Shown: positions 1 to 9,407 of the stretch, piece after piece
Position numbering within the stretch: position 1 is the first letter of the stretch
Layout: each line of letters begins with the position of its first letter
Assembly: GCA_022493055.1 (NCBI GenBank)
Contig: CP092781.1
Span: 2,542,001 to 2,606,000, forward strand
DNA: 64,000 bases
Source: Staphylococcus roterodami
GTDB taxonomy: Bacteria; Bacillota; Bacilli; Staphylococcales; Staphylococcaceae
Reading direction: 5' to 3'
Notes under the pieces: model-generated
Database searches by the model: none
Seen by the model: the letters and a program-made list of their open reading frames with translations, nothing else
What the model was told of the DNA's origin: nothing
Made by a program: the position numbers and the translations under genes

Positions 1-261
1 TCAAACGTACAATCATGGTTTGCAGAATTTGCATGGCATGATACTTCAAGCGAACACTATCGCAGTGCGTACCATATTCTTGATATGATATTTTGGTTCG
101 GAAACTTACAAATTTTATCAGCGCATCAGTATCCAATCACTGATCATCTTAAATTTTTAAGTCGACAAATGCAAAACGATTTAGCTAATTTTGCTAAAAC
201 AGGTAAAATGCCTTGGCCAAAATATCATAATGAACGTCGCTACTATCGCACATATCAATAA
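1..261 (+). CDS. carboxylesterase, type B (C-terminal fragment, cut by window edge)
   Basis: Frame 1 is open from the first base to a TAA at 259-261 and encodes 86 residues with no start in the window. The residues (FAEFAWHDTSSEHYRSAYH near the start, then a tail with FAKTGKMPWPKY) look like the C-terminal end of a type B carboxylesterase (para-nitrobenzyl esterase). In this family the segment carries the catalytic-His region and the closing 'F.ktG.P.WP.Y' motif. The N-terminal catalytic part lies outside the window. The assignment rests on this C-terminal motif and on memory that an esterase precedes the following MFS gene in S. aureus. Confidence 0.7.
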   Translation, partial: SNVQSWFAEFAWHDTSSEHYRSAYHILDMIFWFGNLQILSAHQYPITDHLKFLSRQMQNDLANFAKTGKMPWPKYHNERRYYRTYQ

Positions 262-273
262 CTTTATCGCATT

Positions 274-316
274 TAAAAAAGCACACCTGAATTTGATAGC
301 AGGCGTGCTTTTAATT
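274..316. terminator. bidirectional terminator
   Basis: Inverted repeat AAAAAGCACACCTG / CAGGCGTGCTTTT around a short AT-rich loop, with A-run and T-run on opposite sides. It sits between the convergent esterase and MFS genes and can serve both. Confidence 0.8.
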
Positions 317-324
317 ATGTTTTA

Positions 325-1512
325 TTATGATGACTTATATGTTTTAGCATAATGATTATTTTTTAATGTGAAAACAACAATTAAACCTATTGCGCCAATA
401 ATCGCGCTCGTATACGTGATAGCTTGAACTGAAACGTGCGCCATAACTAAGCCACCAATAATACCGCCAACACCTATACCGGCATTTAAACTCGACATGT
501 TCCAACTCATGACTTGGCTTGTATCACCTTCAACATGTTGAATTACACCACTTTGAACAGCTGGATTTGTACTCCATTGCATAATATTCCAAATAAACAG
601 TCCTACTAACAATAAGCCCGTTCCTGGAAGAATAATATTCATCACTAACATCATGACAATAAAAATTGATACTGATATCATTAACCAACGCTTACTTGTA
701 ATTTTATCAGAGAATATTCCACCTAACGATGTTCCAATGACACCAGCAATTCCGTTTACTAGAAGTGCTAAAGACACAAATGACATATCATGACCATTAG
801 ATAAAATAAGGGGATTAATAAAGACAAATGTGACTGAATTAGCAATCAAGACTAAGAACGTAATGATTAAATATTTTGCTACTTCTGCAGGTCTTAATAT
901 TTTTGAAGTAATATGATTTTCATGAGATGGTGCTTCATGATTCACAGGACCGCGATTTAATTCTTGATCTTTCGGTAAATAAATCATCATCAATAAACCT
1001 ACGATGATACTGACAATAATTAAGAATAAAAATGTATATCTCCAACCTACTAAATCACCAATTACAGTTCCAATAGGTACACCAAAGACATTTGCACCAC
1101 TAAAACCTGTATAAACAAGTCCAATCATTTTGCCACGATTTTTAGGCGCGGTTAGCATCGCAGTAATAGCTAGTACCTTAACAATAATCAATGCAGCCGC
1201 TGCAGATGAAATGATTCTTCCGATAACTAATATTGAGAAATTAGGTGCAACAGCGATAATACCGTTTCCGATAATAAATATAAGTAACGTCCATAACAAT
1301 ACCGGTCTTGTAGAAAAGCGATTTGTTAATTTAACTAAGATTGGTCCACATATCGCAAATGTCAAAGCATACATCGTCACTAATTGACCAATGACCGCTT
1401 CTGATACATGTAAGTCATGACTCATTAAGTTCATGATTCCTGCAACCATCATTTCAACCATTCCTACTATAAAAATACTTAAAATGAATGTGAATAATCG
1501 CATAACAGACAT
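325..1512 (-). CDS. MFS transporter, DHA1/sugar-efflux type
   Basis: The 395-residue protein has about 12 hydrophobic segments and a central cytoplasmic loop rich in His, Glu and Asn near residues 190-205. The N-terminal part has the layout of the AraJ/SotB-like DHA1 efflux permeases (GMVEMMVAGIMNLMSHDLHVS, then RFSTRPVLL as a motif-A-like loop). It acts in the cytoplasmic membrane as a proton-coupled exporter; the substrate (sugar, arabinose-like compound or drug) cannot be told from sequence. It is a single gene, convergent with the upstream esterase, with a 350-base gap to the next gene on its 5' side. A good ribosome site (AAAGGAG) precedes the ATG. Confidence 0.8.
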   Translation of the reverse strand: MSVMRLFTFILSIFIVGMVEMMVAGIMNLMSHDLHVSEAVIGQLVTMYALTFAICGPILVKLTNRFSTRPVLLWTLLIFIIGNGIIAVAPNFSILVIGRIISSAAAALIIVKVLAITAMLTAPKNRGKMIGLVYTGFSGANVFGVPIGTVIGDLVGWRYTFLFLIIVSIIVGLLMMIYLPKDQELNRGPVNHEAPSHENHITSKILRPAEVAKYLIITFLVLIANSVTFVFINPLILSNGHDMSFVSLALLVNGIAGVIGTSLGGIFSDKITSKRWLMISVSIFIVMMLVMNIILPGTGLLLVGLFIWNIMQWSTNPAVQSGVIQHVEGDTSQVMSWNMSSLNAGIGVGGIIGGLVMAHVSVQAITYTSAIIGAIGLIVVFTLKNNHYAKTYKSS

Positions 1513-1747
1513 TTATAAAACTCCTTTCGAACAAATTTCACGATATTCATTTCCCATAGAATAACGATTTATTAATAAATGTGCACAACACAAATTTACT
1601 TATAACCGTTCTATTATATAATATTTGGCAACTATTTTCTGTGATATATTGAAAAAAGAATGAAATTATTTTTCAGTATTTGCAAAATTAAAACAAACAT
1701 CTCAAAGTGTTAAGACACAGTTTTTAATTTCCTAACAAATAGAACAA

Positions 1748-1804
1748 TAAAAAACGCATGTATCTTAAGTTAGCACGTTAACATGCCAACTTAAGATGTA
1801 TGCG
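1748..1804 (-). terminator. terminator of the FetAB-like pair
   Basis: Near-perfect inverted repeat with arms CGCATGTATCTTAAGTT and AACTTAAGATGTATGCG, followed on the minus strand by a T-rich run. It lies just downstream of the ABC permease gene. The rest of 1513-1863 is AT-rich and shows nothing else clear. Confidence 0.85.
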
Positions 1805-1863
1805 TAATTCCACTTTTTTATATGCGTAACTATAAACTAAGTAACCATAGTGACTATCTTAAA

Positions 1864-2637
1864 TTATTCGCTTTTAACATCGGTAGTTCGCGCAATTAAT
1901 TGATGTCTAGCATTGAAAAATTGACCATAACTTAAATATGTCGCAATTAAAGCTGACATAATTGTCGCTGTTGTATGAATAAACACAACTAATAATTGAA
2001 ATTTTATAGCTTGTAATGGCGGTACGCCACCAATAATTAAACCAGTCATCATACCCGGAATCGACACAAGCCCATATGTTTTGACTGAATCAATGGTTGG
2101 TACGATCGCTAAACGTATACTTTCTCGAATAGCACCTTTAGATGCTAATTTCGGCGCTGCTGCAAGAGATAATTTAGATTCAATGTTAGTTCCATCTTGC
2201 ACGAATGCGCGGTCTAAATTTTGATACGCCAGATTAATCGCAATTAGACCATTATTTGCTAGCATACCTCCAATCGGTATAACCTCATTTGCGGTAAAAT
2301 GAATTGCCCCTGTAGCTACAGTACCTGCAAGTGGTAATGCTGTTCCAATGAAGATAGCTAGAAATGATATCCAAAACACATGATGCATCACTGGTGATGC
2401 TCGACTAATAGTATTCCATGATGCATTAATAATAATGACCATTACACATAAAATAAGCAGCCATTTATCGTTTATTTTAAAAATATAATGCAGCAAAAAT
2501 CCCAAAATGATTAATTGCACAACTGCGCGTAGTGTTGCAACAATTAAATCTTTAATAATATGTAAACCTTCTTTATATGAAATGATAATCGGAATGACTA
2601 AAAGCAATGCCGTCAAGCCAAGTGCCGTATTACTCAT
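1864..2637 (-). CDS. ABC-type permease, FetB/YbbM (UPF0014) family
   Basis: This 257-residue membrane protein has about seven hydrophobic segments and matches the FetB (YbbM, UPF0014) permease family: N-terminal LGLTALLLVIPIIISYKEGL, the conserved IPIGGMLANNG segment and PGMMTGLIIGG. In E. coli the FetAB pair exports iron and protects against oxidative stress; the substrate here is by analogy only. The start overlaps the end of the upstream ATPase gene by 8 bases, indicating translational coupling in a two-gene operon. Confidence 0.85.
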   Translation of the reverse strand: MSNTALGLTALLLVIPIIISYKEGLHIIKDLIVATLRAVVQLIILGFLLHYIFKINDKWLLILCVMVIIINASWNTISRASPVMHHVFWISFLAIFIGTALPLAGTVATGAIHFTANEVIPIGGMLANNGLIAINLAYQNLDRAFVQDGTNIESKLSLAAAPKLASKGAIRESIRLAIVPTIDSVKTYGLVSIPGMMTGLIIGGVPPLQAIKFQLLVVFIHTTATIMSALIATYLSYGQFFNARHQLIARTTDVKSE

Positions 2638-3292
2638 GTTGATTCAACTCCTCAATCTTAGAAATTTTGCCATCAACAATCGTTATGCGTTTTTGAAAAT
2701 GTCTCATACTTTGATCATCACTATGGGTAATCCACATAATAGCAACACCTTGTTCCACTAACTTAAAAATGATATTTTCTATCTTTTCTTTATTATGAAC
2801 GTCTAATGCACTGGTCGATTCATCTAATAAAAGAATATCCGGCGTATACATCAATTGACGCGCTATAGCAATTCTTTGTCGCTCACCACCCGACATATTT
2901 TCCACTTCCGAACTTAGTTGATAATGTCCCAAACCGACATCTTTAATTAATTGCTTTGCACGTTTTCTATCAAATTTATCATTACGTGCAAGTGATGGGA
3001 ATATCATGTTATCTTCAATCGTTTCACCAAACAAGTCACTTTGCTGCATCAGATAACTGATTTGTTGACGCAATTCTTCCGGGTCATAATCATTATAGGG
3101 TTTACCTTTAAAATATAGTTCTCCACTAGTTGGACTAATCAAATTACATATTTGCTTTTGAAATGTACTTTTACCACTACCTGATGGACCGATAATGGCA
3201 ATACTCTCACCTTTATCTACTTTTAGACTGATATGATCTAGTATGATTCTATCGCTCGCTTTATACACTAAATCTTTAATTTCTAACAACAT
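2630..3292 (-). CDS. ABC transporter ATP-binding protein, FetA/YbbL type
   Basis: A 220-residue nucleotide-binding subunit with Walker A GPSGSGKST (about 35-43), Q-loop, ABC signature MSGGERQR, Walker B LLLDESTSALD and a switch His in WITHSD. It energises the permease encoded immediately downstream. I chose the ATG at 3292 because an AGGAG lies 8 bases upstream; an in-frame GTG two codons earlier is too close to that site. FetAB-like iron export is inferred from the partner permease, because the ATPase alone would fit many substrates. Confidence 0.85.
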   Translation of the reverse strand: MLLEIKDLVYKASDRIILDHISLKVDKGESIAIIGPSGSGKSTFQKQICNLISPTSGELYFKGKPYNDYDPEELRQQISYLMQQSDLFGETIEDNMIFPSLARNDKFDRKRAKQLIKDVGLGHYQLSSEVENMSGGERQRIAIARQLMYTPDILLLDESTSALDVHNKEKIENIIFKLVEQGVAIMWITHSDDQSMRHFQKRITIVDGKISKIEELNQHE

Positions 3293-3431
3293 TTGCACCG
3301 CTCCTCATGTAACATATCAGGTATAGTATTCCCGTTTTTTTGGTTTTTAGTGCAATTAAATTTAAGAAAAAATCATTTTCTTGTTATATCAAAATTTAGG
3401 CATAATCGATTTTCAGCATTTAAATTAAAAA

Positions 3432-3519
3432 CAAAAAATCCTATTAACATGGATACTGTCTAATGACTAAGAATTAAAGTTAGACAATTGTTTAACAATC
3501 TACCATATTAAAAGGATTC
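3432..3519 (-). terminator. branched terminator after the aminopeptidase gene
   Basis: Outer arms AATCCTATTAACATGGATA / TACCATATTAAAAGGATT enclose two smaller hairpins (GTCTAA/TTAGAC and ATTGTTTAACAAT). On the minus strand the outer stem is followed by a T-rich run. Placement just 3' of the M42 peptidase gene fits termination; the branched shape is unusual. Confidence 0.6.
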
Positions 3520-3539
3520 TTTATAATTTGTGGATTAGA

Positions 3540-4625
3540 TTACCACATTAATTTTTTATATGCTTCATCGTTTAAAGAACGAACAATTTCAGTTACAAGA
3601 CGAACAGAATTTTCATAATCATCTAGATTGAGTACTGATACATTAGAATGCATGTATCGCAACGCAACACCTATTGTTATTGTTGGAATACCTTCATTTG
3701 CGACATGAATACTTCCCGCATCTGTACCTCCACCCGGTGTAGTATCCCATTGTACTTCGATATTATGCTTTTTAGCTACATCTTTAATATGTTTACGAAA
3801 ACCTTGATGTGCAATGCTCATAGCATCCATCATAATAACGACTGGGCCACCGCCTAGTTTACTTTCACTTGTTTGCCCAGACATACCTGGCGTATCGTAT
3901 GCTATACCTACATCTACAGCTATCGCCAAATCAGGTTTGATAGTATTCGCTGCAACTTTCGCACCACGTAGACCAACCTCTTCTTGCACTGTTGCACCAC
4001 TGTATAAATTAATTCCAATCGCTTCATCTTTTAAACGTTTTAATACATCAACTGCTAAAGCACAACCATAACGATTATCAAATGCTTTTGCAGTCAAATA
4101 TTTATCATTTGCTAGCACTTCAAATTCACTGTACGGCGTCACCATATTTCCTACTTCAACACCAGCTTCTGCTGCTTCTTCTTTACTACTCACACCAATA
4201 TCAATAAACATTTTTTTAATTTCCATTGGCTTTTTACGCTCTTCTGGTGATAAAACATGTGGTGGTTTAGAACCGATAATACCTCTAATTTCTTTACCTG
4301 TATCTGTTGTAATGGTTACTTTTTGCGATAACATAACTTGGTTCCACCATCCACCAACTGGCGTAAATGAAATGAAACCATGTTTATCAATTTTAGTTAC
4401 TATAAAACCAACTTCATCCATATGACCAGAAATCATAATTGAATATTGGCCATTCTCAGCAATTTTCTTTCCAAAAATACCTCCTAAATTATCTTCAATA
4501 ATTTGATCACTAATCGGTTCTATATAATTACGCATTGCTTCTTTAACTTGCATTTCATATCCAGCAATGCCGTTAACATCTGTTAAATGCTTAAGTAATT
4601 TGACTGACTGATTCATGTTATTCAT
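3540..4625 (-). CDS. M42-family metallo-aminopeptidase (glutamyl aminopeptidase/endoglucanase-like)
   Basis: A 361-residue cytosolic peptidase of family M42 (YsdC/FrvX/PepA type). The metal ligands and catalytic residues are all in place: His68 and Asp70 in SGHMDEVG, Asp183 in AFDNRYG, Glu215/Glu216 in QEEVGLRG, Asp238 in AVDVG and His326 in ALRYMHS. The family forms dodecameric tetrahedral shells that trim N-terminal residues from peptides. Older annotation as 'endoglucanase M' is misleading. It is monocistronic, with AGGAGG before the ATG. Confidence 0.9.
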   Translation of the reverse strand: MNNMNQSVKLLKHLTDVNGIAGYEMQVKEAMRNYIEPISDQIIEDNLGGIFGKKIAENGQYSIMISGHMDEVGFIVTKIDKHGFISFTPVGGWWNQVMLSQKVTITTDTGKEIRGIIGSKPPHVLSPEERKKPMEIKKMFIDIGVSSKEEAAEAGVEVGNMVTPYSEFEVLANDKYLTAKAFDNRYGCALAVDVLKRLKDEAIGINLYSGATVQEEVGLRGAKVAANTIKPDLAIAVDVGIAYDTPGMSGQTSESKLGGGPVVIMMDAMSIAHQGFRKHIKDVAKKHNIEVQWDTTPGGGTDAGSIHVANEGIPTITIGVALRYMHSNVSVLNLDDYENSVRLVTEIVRSLNDEAYKKLMW

Positions 4626-4850
4626 CCTCCTGTATTCATCTTATAAACATTGTATCACTAACTTTCTGAAAAATACTGCCTACCGCTTTAACGATTTCAT
4701 GCGCTATATTTTAAAAATTTTGTGAGAAATCCGCTTGAAAACTCTCTTATTTCCAAAAAAATTTGCAAAATTTAAATTTTTGAATAACATCATTTTTTTC
4801 TAAATGTTATAATTCATTTATAATCAAATACTGAAAGAAGGCGACTGACT

Positions 4851-5315
4851 TTGAAAAAATTAAGTTCATTAATTGTAGTAGTATTAATATGTATCATTGC
4901 ATTATCAGCTTGTAGTAAGGAACAAACAAAGACCTATGAAGGTGACGTAAATGGTAAACACGTACTCACGTCAATCACTTATAAAGACGATAAAGTTTTA
5001 AAACAGTCTACAATAAACACAATTAAGTACGATGATCTTGGCATAAGCAAAGATGAAGCTAAAAAGTTATTCGCAAAAACTGAAAATATCTTCAAAGACC
5101 TTAAAGGTGCTAAATATAAAGTCGACTATAAAGACAAAAAAGCTATTGAACATTTAGACATTAATTATAAAGAAGTTGATATGAAAGAATTAAACAAACG
5201 TTTTGGTGTATCATCTAAAGATAGTAAAGACAATAAATATCTTAGCTTTGAAAAAGTTGAAAAACAGTTAAAGCATAGCGGTTTAAAAGAAAAAGACAAA
5301 ATGGATGACAAATAG
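4851..5315 (+). CDS. lipoprotein, YehR/DUF1307-like
   Basis: A 154-residue secreted lipoprotein. It has a charged N-terminus, a hydrophobic stretch and a lipobox LSAC with the lipidated Cys at residue 21, then a Lys/Asp-rich soluble domain of about 130 residues. The mature part (YEGDVNGKHVLTSITYKDDKV and the later DYKDKKAIEH) resembles the YehR family (DUF1307), whose function is not settled. It starts with TTG at 4851, supported by AAGAAGG 9 bases upstream and by the position of the signal peptide. It is a single gene closed by a strong terminator. Confidence 0.8.
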   Translation: MKKLSSLIVVVLICIIALSACSKEQTKTYEGDVNGKHVLTSITYKDDKVLKQSTINTIKYDDLGISKDEAKKLFAKTENIFKDLKGAKYKVDYKDKKAIEHLDINYKEVDMKELNKRFGVSSKDSKDNKYLSFEKVEKQLKHSGLKEKDKMDDK

Positions 5316-5330
5316 TTTATAACATAAAAA

Positions 5331-5385
5331 TACCCTCAGAAAAGACTAAGGCTACAAACCTTAATCTCATTCTGAGGGTATTAAT
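5331..5385. terminator. terminator between convergent lipoprotein and GltB-like genes
   Basis: Arms ATACCCTCAGA / TCTGAGGGTAT around a loop that has its own small AAGG/CCTT hairpin. It is flanked by A and T tracts, so it may work for both strands. Confidence 0.8.
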
Positions 5386-5465
5386 ATTAAAAAAACTCAA
5401 CGTACTCGGAGTTAGGTTTTCAATAAATCTAGCATCCGTTTCTTCCGTGATTCTGGATATACAGT

Positions 5466-7043
5466 TTAACTAATCAATTTCAATTTATAATCATGTATTG
5501 TTTGCAACTGACCGTCAACTTTCCGATAAATAATATGGTCTGCTGTAATTTCTGTCGGACTTGATACACCAACTGCCGCTGCAATATTAAATAAGCCTTC
5601 ATGCAAACTTGTCACATAATTCGTTACACGATATTGTTTTTCACCTACAATTAATGCTTTTTCTTTTTTAGCATCTGTTGTTGCAACACCAACTGGACAT
5701 GTATTCATGTGACATTGTTGACTCATTATACAACCGACACTAATCATCATCCCACGTGCGATATTTACAAAATCTGCACCTAAACCTAGTGCAATCGCAA
5801 TTTTATCTGGCGTCACTAGCTTACCTGATGCGGCCAATTTCACTTTATCTCGAATACCATATTTCTCTAACATGCCTGATACAATCGGTAACGCTGTAAA
5901 TAATGGTAACCCAACACCATCTTGTAGTTCTTGGAACGTTGCCCCTGTACCACCTTCACCGCCATCAATTGTAATAAAGCTTGGATACTTATCTAATTCA
6001 ACCATTGTGCGTACAAGCGTTTCTATTTCTGATACTTTACTAACAACAATTTTGAATCCTACAGGTTTTTGACCTAATTCTTGTATTTTATCAACAAAGC
6101 GAATTAAATCTTCAGCATTGTGAATGAACTCATAACGGTTCGGTGAATTAATTGTTTTATATGGTTCGACATTACGTATTGCAGCAATTTCTTCATTCAC
6201 TTTTTCTGCTTCCATATGACCGCCACGAGTTTTTGCGCCTTGTGCCAATTTTAATTCAAATGCTCGAACATTAGAGGACTGTGCTACTTTACTAAATAAA
6301 TCTTCACTAAAATTACCTTCTTTATCACGAACACCAAACAAGCCAGGTCCAATTTGGAAAATGATATCACCATTACCTTTTAAATGATATTCCGATAAAC
6401 CACCTTCACCTGTATTCATCCATGTACCCGCTTTAGCCAAACCTTTTGATAAAGCCGTAATTGCATTTTTACCTAAAGCACCATAACTCATACCAGATTG
6501 GCCTACAATACGTTTTAAAATAAAAGGATGTGCCAAATTCTCACCTAGTTTTATCGCATGTTCATCACTTAAATAATAGGGATCAATCTTAGTCGGTGCT
6601 CGATATTCTTCGCGACTAAACAGACGTTCATTCGCAATTTTATAAATAAATGTAGATATCAATGTTGTGTTATCCACAGATATTTCGTTACGTTGTATTG
6701 GAAACATCGTGTTTTGTATGTAAAAGCCATCCTGATAATCTCTTGTAGTACCAAAACTTGTCATACGTGAATTATATTTTCCTGCTAAAACGATATTTTT
6801 ATAATCGTTACGTGAAAAAGGCTTCCCTTCATTATCACCAGAAAATAAATACTGTCGTAATTCTGGTCCTATTTTTTCTGATATATATCTTATACGTGCT
6901 AATAACGGATAATTTCTTAAAACACTATGTTGCGATTGCCTTTTATCTTTTATCAACCAAATAAGCCCGATTACAATGACTGTAAGTAAAAATCCTACAA
7001 CAATAATATTAACTATAAATTGCATGATTGTAAGAAACGTCAT
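5466..7043 (-). CDS. FMN-binding glutamate synthase-like protein (membrane-anchored)
   Basis: A 525-residue protein with an N-terminal transmembrane helix (about 8-30), followed by a TIM-barrel domain of the glutamate synthase large-subunit type. Visible landmarks are GEGGLSEYH, IDGGEGGTGATFQEL and the Cys cluster at 438, 444 and 449 (CIMSQQCHMNTCP), which binds a 3Fe-4S cluster in the family. It lacks the glutaminase and C-terminal beta-helix domains of GltB, so it is the archaeal-type/YerD class and not a full GOGAT. The physiological reaction is not established. It is a single gene. Confidence 0.85.
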   Translation of the reverse strand: MTFLTIMQFIVNIIVVGFLLTVIVIGLIWLIKDKRQSQHSVLRNYPLLARIRYISEKIGPELRQYLFSGDNEGKPFSRNDYKNIVLAGKYNSRMTSFGTTRDYQDGFYIQNTMFPIQRNEISVDNTTLISTFIYKIANERLFSREEYRAPTKIDPYYLSDEHAIKLGENLAHPFILKRIVGQSGMSYGALGKNAITALSKGLAKAGTWMNTGEGGLSEYHLKGNGDIIFQIGPGLFGVRDKEGNFSEDLFSKVAQSSNVRAFELKLAQGAKTRGGHMEAEKVNEEIAAIRNVEPYKTINSPNRYEFIHNAEDLIRFVDKIQELGQKPVGFKIVVSKVSEIETLVRTMVELDKYPSFITIDGGEGGTGATFQELQDGVGLPLFTALPIVSGMLEKYGIRDKVKLAASGKLVTPDKIAIALGLGADFVNIARGMMISVGCIMSQQCHMNTCPVGVATTDAKKEKALIVGEKQYRVTNYVTSLHEGLFNIAAAVGVSSPTEITADHIIYRKVDGQLQTIHDYKLKLIS

Positions 7044-7232
7044 TACAATACCTCCCCCAAAATTTCAATTCATCATAATGATACACCTTACAAAACAAAT
7101 TACAATGGAAGCGCTTCGTTATTTTGAATGAAATTATCATATATTTCCTTTAAATTTTAATGTATAGAACATACAATACAAAGTAATATGTGCTAAAGTA
7201 TCAATATAATAAAATTCTTTATGAGGTACACT

Positions 7233-7979
7233 ATGTCAAATACAAATAAACATTACATAGAAGAATACGCTACCGCTCAATCGCGTTTTTTCAAACGTGA
7301 TATTGTATTTATTTTCCTTTATATATTTTTGGTTAACATCTTGCCAATCATTATTGTCTACTCTACGCTTGGTTTAATAGCCATTTTCACACAACAAGCA
7401 CCATTGGATTTCCTTTTTCCTCTTTCATTAAACTTTAGTTTTTTGCTCGCAGTGATTATTTCATTAGCTATTTTTCGTTTCATGCATGTAGACAAATTTG
7501 TTCCGATGATACGTTCGCAAATCATTGCCAGTGCTAAATATAAATGGCATATTCTTATATCTTTTACAATATGTATCGTAATCTTTTTACTCTTAAATCA
7601 TTTCGATATTTTCGCACTAAATGTAGATTCCTTTACTGCCTTTGACATTTATTCGCTAATTAAAGGGTATGGTTCCATCAGTTTAATAGCTATATTTTCT
7701 TTAATCATTATATTAAATATTTTGATTTGCCAACTTATTTTCCGTCATATTTTAATTCAAGAATTAAGCAGATTAATACCTTTAAAGATTACAATAGTAT
7801 TATCCGTTATCCTTGAAACACTGTACTATTATCCATACATTAATACATGGTGGGAATTCATTCCAGCATTGATACTAGCAAGTAGTACGACTTTATTGTA
7901 TTTAAAATCCAACCGTAACTTTATGGTGAGCTACTTTTATCAATTAGCAGTCATTCTCGTTTTGCATATTTTCATGTAA
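7233..7979 (+). CDS. CPBP (CAAX-protease-like) membrane protein lacking catalytic glutamates
   Basis: A 248-residue membrane protein with about seven hydrophobic helices. Near residues 165-195 the segment ICQLIFRHILIQELSR lines up with the CPBP/Abi motif EExxFRxxLxxxL. The two glutamates that define the active site are here Cys-Gln, and the downstream FxxxH motif reads LETLYYYPY without His. It is therefore probably a non-catalytic relative of the CPBP family, which includes MroQ of S. aureus. I start at ATG 7233 because GAGG lies 6 bases before it. The alignment is by eye, so family membership is moderate. Confidence 0.6.
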   Translation: MSNTNKHYIEEYATAQSRFFKRDIVFIFLYIFLVNILPIIIVYSTLGLIAIFTQQAPLDFLFPLSLNFSFLLAVIISLAIFRFMHVDKFVPMIRSQIIASAKYKWHILISFTICIVIFLLLNHFDIFALNVDSFTAFDIYSLIKGYGSISLIAIFSLIIILNILICQLIFRHILIQELSRLIPLKITIVLSVILETLYYYPYINTWWEFIPALILASSTTLLYLKSNRNFMVSYFYQLAVILVLHIFM

Positions 7980-8017
7980 AATTTCCCAGAGTATTATCCA
8001 TTATCCATACACATCAA

Positions 8018-8066
8018 AAAGCACACTTAAAAGTCAGTGTCATAACTAACTTCTAAGTGTGCTTTC
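8018..8066. terminator. terminator after the CPBP-like gene
   Basis: Arms AAAGCACACTTA / TAAGTGTGCTTT with a T-rich tail on the plus strand. It can also receive transcripts ending after cntE on the other strand. Confidence 0.8.
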
Positions 8067-8202
8067 TTTAGATATATTGTCGTTCTATAAACGAGCCATA
8101 TAAAATGTTTCGTGTCCTAGCATGAAGCACACGAAGCATCATACCCAATATATCTTTTTAAAATAAAATATTCATTAACTTAATATGCTTTAAACTTTTT
8201 CA

Positions 8203-9396
8203 TTAAAGACTACTCGCTGGACGTGGTGTTGGCTTTTTCAAGAAACTCATAATCATAATCACAATGACTAATATACCACAGATTAAATACATCCATTTAA
8301 ATCCTACTAAGTCGGAAATAGGTCCCATCAATGCGCCACCTAGTGAAATACCTAAATCTGCGCAAGCAATAAATAAACCTAACAACATATTGCGACCTAC
8401 TTTTGGTAAGACGAAACTCAAATAAGATGTTAATGTTGGATATACCATTGCTTGTGTCATTCCTATTAGTATCGCACTACTATAAAAAATGATTGCCCCT
8501 ACTTGCGGACCAAATGCCACTACAAATGACGCGATAACTAGTAGTGATAATACTGATACCATATATTTAGGATGCCATATGCCATCAGATGGAATATATT
8601 TTCTCAAGTAAAATCTTGTTGCAACAACTGCGATTGCTTGTATTGTTAAAAAGATACCTGCATTCGCAAATCCTAAACTCACTGTATATAACGGTACAAA
8701 TGTACTAACTGCACCAAATACAATCGATGCAACAATCATAATAATACCGCTGTTCAACAACTCTTTGTTTTTGAAAAATTGCGCGAATACTGTAACAGCA
8801 TTGAACGGCATTTTTTCAATTTTATCGGAAGTATCCGGTTCTTGTTCAGCAAAGGTAACACGATATCCAAAAAATGTTGTTGTTAACGCAATAAAGATAA
8901 TCACAATCGCGAATAATGAAATATTATTCGCATTCCAAATACCTACGGCAACTAATGGACCAATCAAGTTTGGAATCGTTGAAAATAGTGAGTACAATGA
9001 TACACCTTCTGAACGATGTTCTTCTGGTAACGCATCAATAATACCTAACTGCAACGACATTGAGAAGAATGCCGTACATACACCTTGCATCACACGAGCT
9101 ACGAAGTAACCTTCCAACCCTGTAAAGCCATAAATAATTAAAGCAATAGCATTAATTATTAATATAATTCGTAATACTTTAATGGGACCGACGCGAGCAA
9201 TAATTTGTCCTGCCCATGGTCGAAACACCATTGCTGTTAACATATATGCACCCATAACGATACCAATAACAGTATTCGTTGCACCTAAATCATGCCCTCG
9301 TAACGGTATAAATACGTTTAAGATTGCATTGGCACTAAAGAACATCAATGTTAATATATATAATCTCAAAAAAGGCCAAGCCATTGCACCTTTCAT
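8203..9396 (-). CDS. cntE: staphylopine exporter, MFS family (CntE)
   Basis: A 397-residue major facilitator with 12 hydrophobic segments and a motif-A-like loop (RPWAGQIIARVG). It is the last gene of the nine-gene cnt operon and follows the CntF ATPase gene by 11 bases. In S. aureus CntE exports staphylopine from the cytoplasm; without it the metallophore accumulates inside the cell. The assignment rests on position plus family, since MFS proteins of this shape are common. Confidence 0.88.
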   Translation of the reverse strand: MKGAMAWPFLRLYILTLMFFSANAILNVFIPLRGHDLGATNTVIGIVMGAYMLTAMVFRPWAGQIIARVGPIKVLRIILIINAIALIIYGFTGLEGYFVARVMQGVCTAFFSMSLQLGIIDALPEEHRSEGVSLYSLFSTIPNLIGPLVAVGIWNANNISLFAIVIIFIALTTTFFGYRVTFAEQEPDTSDKIEKMPFNAVTVFAQFFKNKELLNSGIIMIVASIVFGAVSTFVPLYTVSLGFANAGIFLTIQAIAVVATRFYLRKYIPSDGIWHPKYMVSVLSLLVIASFVVAFGPQVGAIIFYSSAILIGMTQAMVYPTLTSYLSFVLPKVGRNMLLGLFIACADLGISLGGALMGPISDLVGFKWMYLICGILVIVIMIMSFLKKPTPRPASSL

Positions 9397-9407
9397 TATC
9401 TCACTCC

